The notes under the pieces: model-generated
Seen by the model: the letters and a program-made list of their open reading frames with translations, nothing else
Told to the model about the DNA's origin: nothing
The model's database searches: none
Shown here: one piece after another, positions 10,341 to 25,714 of the stretch
Position numbering within the stretch: position 1 is the first letter of the stretch
Layout: the number at the start of each line of letters is the position of its first letter
Translations under genes and position numbers: made by a program
Assembly (NCBI RefSeq): GCF_000003605.2
Contig: NW_003133843.1
Span: 174,607-200,320 of the forward strand
DNA: 25,714 nt
Source: Saccoglossus kowalevskii
Taxonomy: Eukaryota > Hemichordata > Enteropneusta > Harrimaniidae
Reading direction: 5' to 3'

Positions 10341-12411
10341 ACTGTAAATATTATCTAGGCAGTGTAAACCTTCTACTGTATGTACATCTCACCTAGATAC
10401 ATGTACTAATAGGTTATATTGTGAATATCACAAAGTACATTGTATGCACAAAGGTACATGTAGATTGGTGATTATATTGACTGACATATACAATGTTAGG
10501 GGAGGCTCATCTGATTCTGTTCATAAATATTTATTCTCTGTTTGTAATAATAATTTAAGAAGAGATAACAGTAAAAAATGACAACAAAAAACATGCCAAC
10601 ATATACATATATGTGAGAGTGTGCGTTTTGTGATGGGATTCTATTATTTCTGCATTTTCAACCAAATTAAACCAAATTTTACACGTAAATATACATGTAA
10701 GTCGATGTACACTGTACATGTACACAAAGCATGTTTCACAAGTAAGTTGCTTGACCCAACATGACAGAGTTTTATGTAAATAACTTTCATTATTATCCAG
10801 TACTGAGTATATGGAGATAGTGTCACTAAATATTGCCAAATCGAGGCAGACTTGAAAAGCTTTGCAAACAAATGGCATCTGTGTCACCGTTGGAGACTAT
10901 TTAATGGATGCAAGGTTTTATGTTCTCTTTCTCAAACACTGTGTCCAATTAATAACACTTTTGGAGACAGTCTGCAAATTTGCTTTATATGCAGTACATG
11001 TGAATGATCTATGGTCATCAGGGTCATCAACATTGGTAAAAAAAAGAAATCCCATAAAAAAAAAAAGAAATCCGGAGGTGGGGCAACAATTTAGTCAGAG
11101 TAATGTCAATTTGAGGTCTAAAGAGGCTATTTAAAGCCGCTTGCATAATAACATGGAGCTGCTGCATGCACTGCTTCTGCACTTACATTTTTGTTAGACT
11201 TACATGCTGCATGAGAAATTGCATAAGAATATGTGCTTTATAAACACAATGTGTCGGGTGTTTACATTCTAACTAGTGTAAGATCTTTGCAATATATTCA
11301 ACAACTTAAATACCAACAGTGAATTAGTGCGAGTATGCCTTACATCTGGAAGCTTATCTAGAAAGGTTAAAATCCTCTATAAAATATAGCAGACCATAAA
11401 GTGGTAATTACAGGCAAGCTTAACTGCCTCAATAGATTGGGTAACAGGTCAGTGTGTCCTAGAAATTGGTTTGTTTTGTTGTATTCTTCTGAAAGCCCAT
11501 GCAAGAAGGGATGCAATCACTTTACTCACGTAATGTCATAATTCTAAATTTAATTGTTCCCTAGACTTTGAGAAAACAGATTTGTGCAATTTAAGATAAT
11601 TTTACTTGGCGCATATAAAGCACCATGTATGGATATTTCAATCACACAATTTATGTAAAAGTTGTACAATGCAGTCTCAAGGCATCTATCAGTTGGTTTT
11701 GCTTTATCGTAAAAACTTGTCATTTTTAAAGTGAGGATTATTTTCATTAATATTTAAATTTATTCCTTGTTGTTTTGACTTGTATACTATAATACATGTA
11801 AGCATATACCTTAAATGGTCTATGATGTAAGTTACAGTGTGCCATAGTTTTGCGGTATATTACAGGATATTTTCATCCTACCATACAAGAAAATGCGAAT
11901 TCCGAATATGGAATTATTATGCGCCCTCTAATAATAAGCAGCTGTCGATACTCTAGCTGTACTGTCTTTGTGCATACTTTGAGGTATCCTCGTAATAACC
12001 TCATATTATTAAGCACAGACTCTTGAAAATTCTAACCAACATCTTAAAGATTCTGCAAGTTTTTTGACCAATGGCCAATCATAAAAAAAAACTCCAACAC
12101 AGCAGAAATGAACAAGTATTCAAAGCCTGTGATTGGTTGATGCATTCTGTTAAAAAAATTTTGAGCTTCTTGTGAATTCCATTCTAACTTTTTGTGATTA
12201 GTCATAGCCATTGAACGTTTGTTCATCCCCACAACCAATTATTCAACTACATTTAAAAAAATTTACAAGTGAATTTATTAAATTGTTAAAAAGTATTGTC
12301 AATATAATTATGTTATGTATTCTGTGTTGTAGGGTTGCAGATACAAATGCATCAAATGCAGTGGCTCGTTGTTTTAACAAATGTTTTTTTTTTTTTTATT
12401 TTCGTTTGTAG
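10341..12411. other. Non-coding end of intron 1
   Basis: No gene was recognised. It has a dense TACATGTA cluster at 10396-10725, a GCGCCCTCTA motif at 11921-11930 and a long T tract just upstream of the exon 2 acceptor. Confidence 0.5.
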
Positions 12412-22866
<10,455 letters not shown>

Positions 22867-23828
22867 GAAGAATGCCGTCCCCTATCCGTATATATGCACA
22901 ATATTTGGCTTCTACATACTTCGATGGTATTAGCTGAAATAACCTTGCTTGACGTAGTAGTTTTCCTTGATTTTCAAGTGTCGCCTTTCAAAAATGACTC
23001 AGTTTTCTCTGGTAGATTCCCGAAAGTTTTCTTATGGCATTGTACAACATACATGAAATTGAGTCAACCCTGCTGTCATTTCACCCCTACACTGTATAGT
23101 GTAATTTGACAAGAGTACATTTCTCATTTAAAAAAAAACCTCATCACGTAAATGTTGTCATGAGTCACTGACATCCATTGCAGTTTCTGTCATGGTTTTA
23201 CAAAGCAGTGTCATTTTTTGTGGCTTTAACCCAACTTCCTTGATGTGTATACCGATCAACACAGTTTCATTTGATAATAGTCCAAGTCCTTACATTTATA
23301 TGCATTTTGTGACCTTAATGTTATATATTGAATTGGAATGAGGCTGAATTCAAACATAATGATGACGATGACGACAATTACTTTTTCTACTTTTCATTTT
23401 TTTTTTTTCAGAAAAATAATAACATCAAATGCTATCTGCCATAATCGTCAAATGCTCTTCTTTCAGTAGCCTGCATAGCATTTTGATCAAAGTCTGCAAA
23501 TATTATTAAAATCGTGTAAAAGTCGCACTATTGTTATAATGTGGGGGGATCACAAAAATTGGATTTCTGCATACATTGTCATTTTAGAGTATTGTATTCT
23601 TCAGAGCTTTGCACTTTTTTGTATAGCAATTTTATTTTGTGTCTGTAATAATCATTTATTTAATTCCACAGAAGTGGCATGTTGTAGGAGTTCTGGTTTG
23701 ATTTTTGATCAGTGGTGCCCTCTGTTTTGCTACTTGTGATTTTAATTGTCGCATTCTAACACATTGAATGGCTTATATTTCTTTCCTTTCCTGTATTTTA
23801 TTCAGTACTAAGAGATAATTTCCGACTG

Positions 23829-23843
23829 TCAAGGTCAAGGTCA
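23829..23843 (+). promoter_or_regulatory. Two overlapping TCAAGGTCA motifs
   Basis: TCAAGGTCA at 23829-23837 and again at 23835-23843, formed by a 6-bp tandem AAGGTC. TCAAGGTCA is the extended half-site of ERR and NR5A-type nuclear receptors. The placement 1 kb past the stop codon makes function uncertain. Confidence 0.25.
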
Positions 23844-24328
23844 AGCTCTTGAAAAACAACTCATTTCCACATTGCTGAATGTTTTACTGTAATTCTTCAA
23901 GCCATGAACATTTATTCACATTTTTAGTGGTCATTGACCCCTAAATAAGAGCCTAAAGTTAGTGCTACATTCACCTGCTCAATATTCGTCAATTTCTTAA
24001 TATCTTCCACACATCCTGACAACTTGGGGTGTGTTTGATTATCTGTCTCTAGGTAGTCATGGCAACAAAGGGTTCTCTGAAGAAGTAAAATAATCAAACA
24101 AGTCGAGTCTGGATAGGATTAGGAAATGCAAGCAAAACTCAAATGCATACAATGTAGCCAATGTATGCAATTAGTTATCTTGCATTGCTGATATCAAACA
24201 CTATGGCTGCTTGCATGTTCTAGCGTGATTTGACACTTTCAAAATACTGATAAATACCACAGTAAGGGAAATAGAAATACCATGCATGCATGCATTCATT
24301 CATTGAAGGAAGAAACAGAAATAACTAA

Positions 24329-24334
24329 AATAAA
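24329..24334 (+). terminator. Candidate polyadenylation signal AATAAA
   Basis: First canonical AATAAA downstream of the stop, about 1.46 kb after it. In AT-rich DNA such hexamers occur by chance, so this is only a candidate; a variant signal nearer the stop is equally possible. Confidence 0.2.
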
Positions 24335-25049
24335 CAAAGCGAGGATGTTGAGTCCTCATGGAGTTATTTGATTAATTTAGCATTATGACGTTTATTTTGC
24401 AAAGGGACATGTTCGTGTGTGAAGAATAGTTATAGGTAGACGAACACTTTCTTTACATTGTTTTATCACCTATTTGAATATTAATACACCTAATTAGGTT
24501 TTATGAATATTTCTAGGGTCTGTCAAAACTCCAGCAGTACCTTTTAGAATGTCACTTATAATTATAGTAGATTAAGACATATCAAATTTTTGAATTCTAG
24601 CGAGTCTTGATCATTTTGAATTAAATTTTTGGATAAGGATGCATGCACAAGAACTCATTCAATCTTGTACAGTAGTTTCTCAATTTTGCCAAGTCTGATA
24701 ATTAGATTAGATTCAGGTATCTTAGGGAGTCTTGTGGTTTTTCAAATTTTATAATATGGCTGTTTGCACATTAGAAATCTATAACAAACTTCTAAATGTT
24801 CTCATTAGCATTCCCTCTTTTAAAACGAAGCAGATTGAACAAAGGTATTTCATTTATTGGCCCAACTGACAAACGTTTCCAGGTATCATGTAGCATTTGA
24901 ATGTGCATTAATATTTAATAAGTACGGAACAAATTGTTGTAATCTGGTTGGGAAAACATCATTTTATTTTAAATTATCTGGTCTCTATATTAAATTATTT
25001 CTTTTTGATTTCCCATCTACCGGTATATGTATTAAATGTTTTACAGAAT

Positions 25050-25145
25050 GCGCCCTCTATTGACGATTTATAAAGTGCGCCTTCTTATTCAACTATAAAG
25101 TACGCCCTCTGTTTGCTTATTTTCATTATAAAGTACGCCCTCTAT
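25050..25145. repeat. ATAAAGTACGCCCTCT short array
   Basis: GCGCCCTCTATTG at 25050, then ATAAAGTGCGCCTTCT (25070), ATAAAGTACGCCCTCT (25095) and ATAAAGTACGCCCTCT (25128), spaced 25 and 33 bp. Single GCGCCCTCTA motifs occur at 960 and 11921. The motif looks like the conserved end or core of a dispersed short repeat. Confidence 0.65.
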
Positions 25146-25714
25146 TGGTTCATCTGCATTTATATATGTTCTGTGTTTAACCACCAGAATTTCTCTGAAG
25201 TAGCAATAGTGTTTCAACTACAGAATTTTTCAACTAGAAGATTTTGTTTAGTTTTTTTTTTACGAGGCAATTTTGAGTCCCTTTGCATGTAAATATGTAT
25301 GCAATATGAAAGATAATGTTGCCTCAGTGAAAGTATTTTTAAAAATTTGAACAAAAATGTTTTTTATATTGTAGACTTCCATTAGATGGTGATAAAATTA
25401 TTAATAAATGTTGAACATAATGTTTACGAGTTTGTATTTGTATGATAGTCTCAGATTGACTTTGTGAACATTTTATTTTGCAAACTGATAATTTAAAGGG
25501 CACATAAAGACCAACATGCCTCGGAGTAGGATAGTTTGTTGAGTTTGGCCCCCTGTCGAAATGGGGAGGTTGCACTTGTAGTCATGGTAACTATCATTTG
25601 ATGATCAGTGTGTCCTCTTTAAATTGATATGACACGCCACTGATGTACGATATGTTGTGATGTAACTGGTTATACTAAGGGACGACGTCAAAAGATCGAT
25701 GTCGGATAAAAAAA

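Larger units (their letters stand above)
1..12411. other. Probable intron 1 (and possibly 5' flank) of DDAH
   Basis: No exon could be recognised upstream of 12412. Exon 2 starts at a codon equivalent to human DDAH1 Leu58, so an exon coding about 57 residues, with a conserved HAVVR-like segment, must lie further 5'. No reading frame here resembles it on either strand. The stretch is AT-rich, with stops in all frames and many short repeats, as expected of an invertebrate intron. Where transcription starts cannot be told. Confidence 0.6.
22867..25714 (+). other. 3' UTR and downstream flank of DDAH
   Basis: Sequence after the TAA stop. No canonical AATAAA was seen for about 1.4 kb; the first is at 24329-24334 and another is at 25403-25408. 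The real polyadenylation site is unknown. The region has a GCAT/TCAT microsatellite (about 24281-24305), two overlapping TCAAGGTCA motifs (23829-23843) and a CGCCCTCT array (25050-25145). No downstream gene was recognised on either strand. Confidence 0.6.

Noticed and set aside
12073-12215. CCAATCA/TGATTGG inverted motifs as an element end
   Set aside because: The matches are short, with poly-A interruptions, and do not define boundaries; they could be chance in AT-rich DNA.

Overview
This is AT-rich animal genomic DNA that carries most of one intron-containing protein gene, surrounded by non-coding, repeat-rich sequence. Five exons on the + strand (12412-12543, 20487-20589, 21613-21806, 22366-22494, 22741-22866) join in frame to give the last 227 residues and the TAA stop of a dimethylarginine dimethylaminohydrolase (DDAH, closest to the DDAH1 type). 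Each exon has AG/GT splice borders. DDAH hydrolyses asymmetric dimethylarginine and monomethylarginine to citrulline plus dimethylamine or methylamine, which removes endogenous inhibitors of nitric oxide synthase. The first ~57 residues (one exon, by comparison with human DDAH1) were not found, so that exon probably lies upstream and positions 1-12411 are probably intron 1, possibly with some 5' flank.

The organism is probably a marine invertebrate (mollusc, hemichordate, amphioxus or similar). The grounds are an invertebrate-style DDAH, very frequent TACATGTA palindromes (about 27 by eye), dispersed CGCCCTCTA motifs, and many short non-autonomous repeats of a kind common in such genomes. The phylum cannot be fixed from the sequence alone.

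Layout: 1-260 is a degenerate GGCCGTT/GACCGCT minisatellite. 261-12411 is probable intron 1, with three copies of a TACTGTA-ended MITE-like family, a ~150-bp tandem repeat (6550-7040), a foldback-plus-tandem element (9075-9500) and a duplicated block (9628/10218). 12412-12543 is DDAH exon 2. 12544-20486 is a 7.9-kb intron with a ~146-bp tandem repeat, several local duplications and a complete second-family MITE at 18317-18531. 20487-22866 holds the four closely spaced last exons. 22867-25714 is 3' UTR and flank, with a CGCCCTCT array near 25.1 kb.

I found no second protein gene, RNA gene, CRISPR array, autonomous transposon or virus. The most interesting protein-level point is the register of the catalytic cysteine: the C-terminal motif has one Cys (T-S-C-A), which in a gap-free alignment falls on the second Cys of the human T-C-C-S motif rather than on the nucleophile. 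Most of the remaining signal is layered repeat structure.
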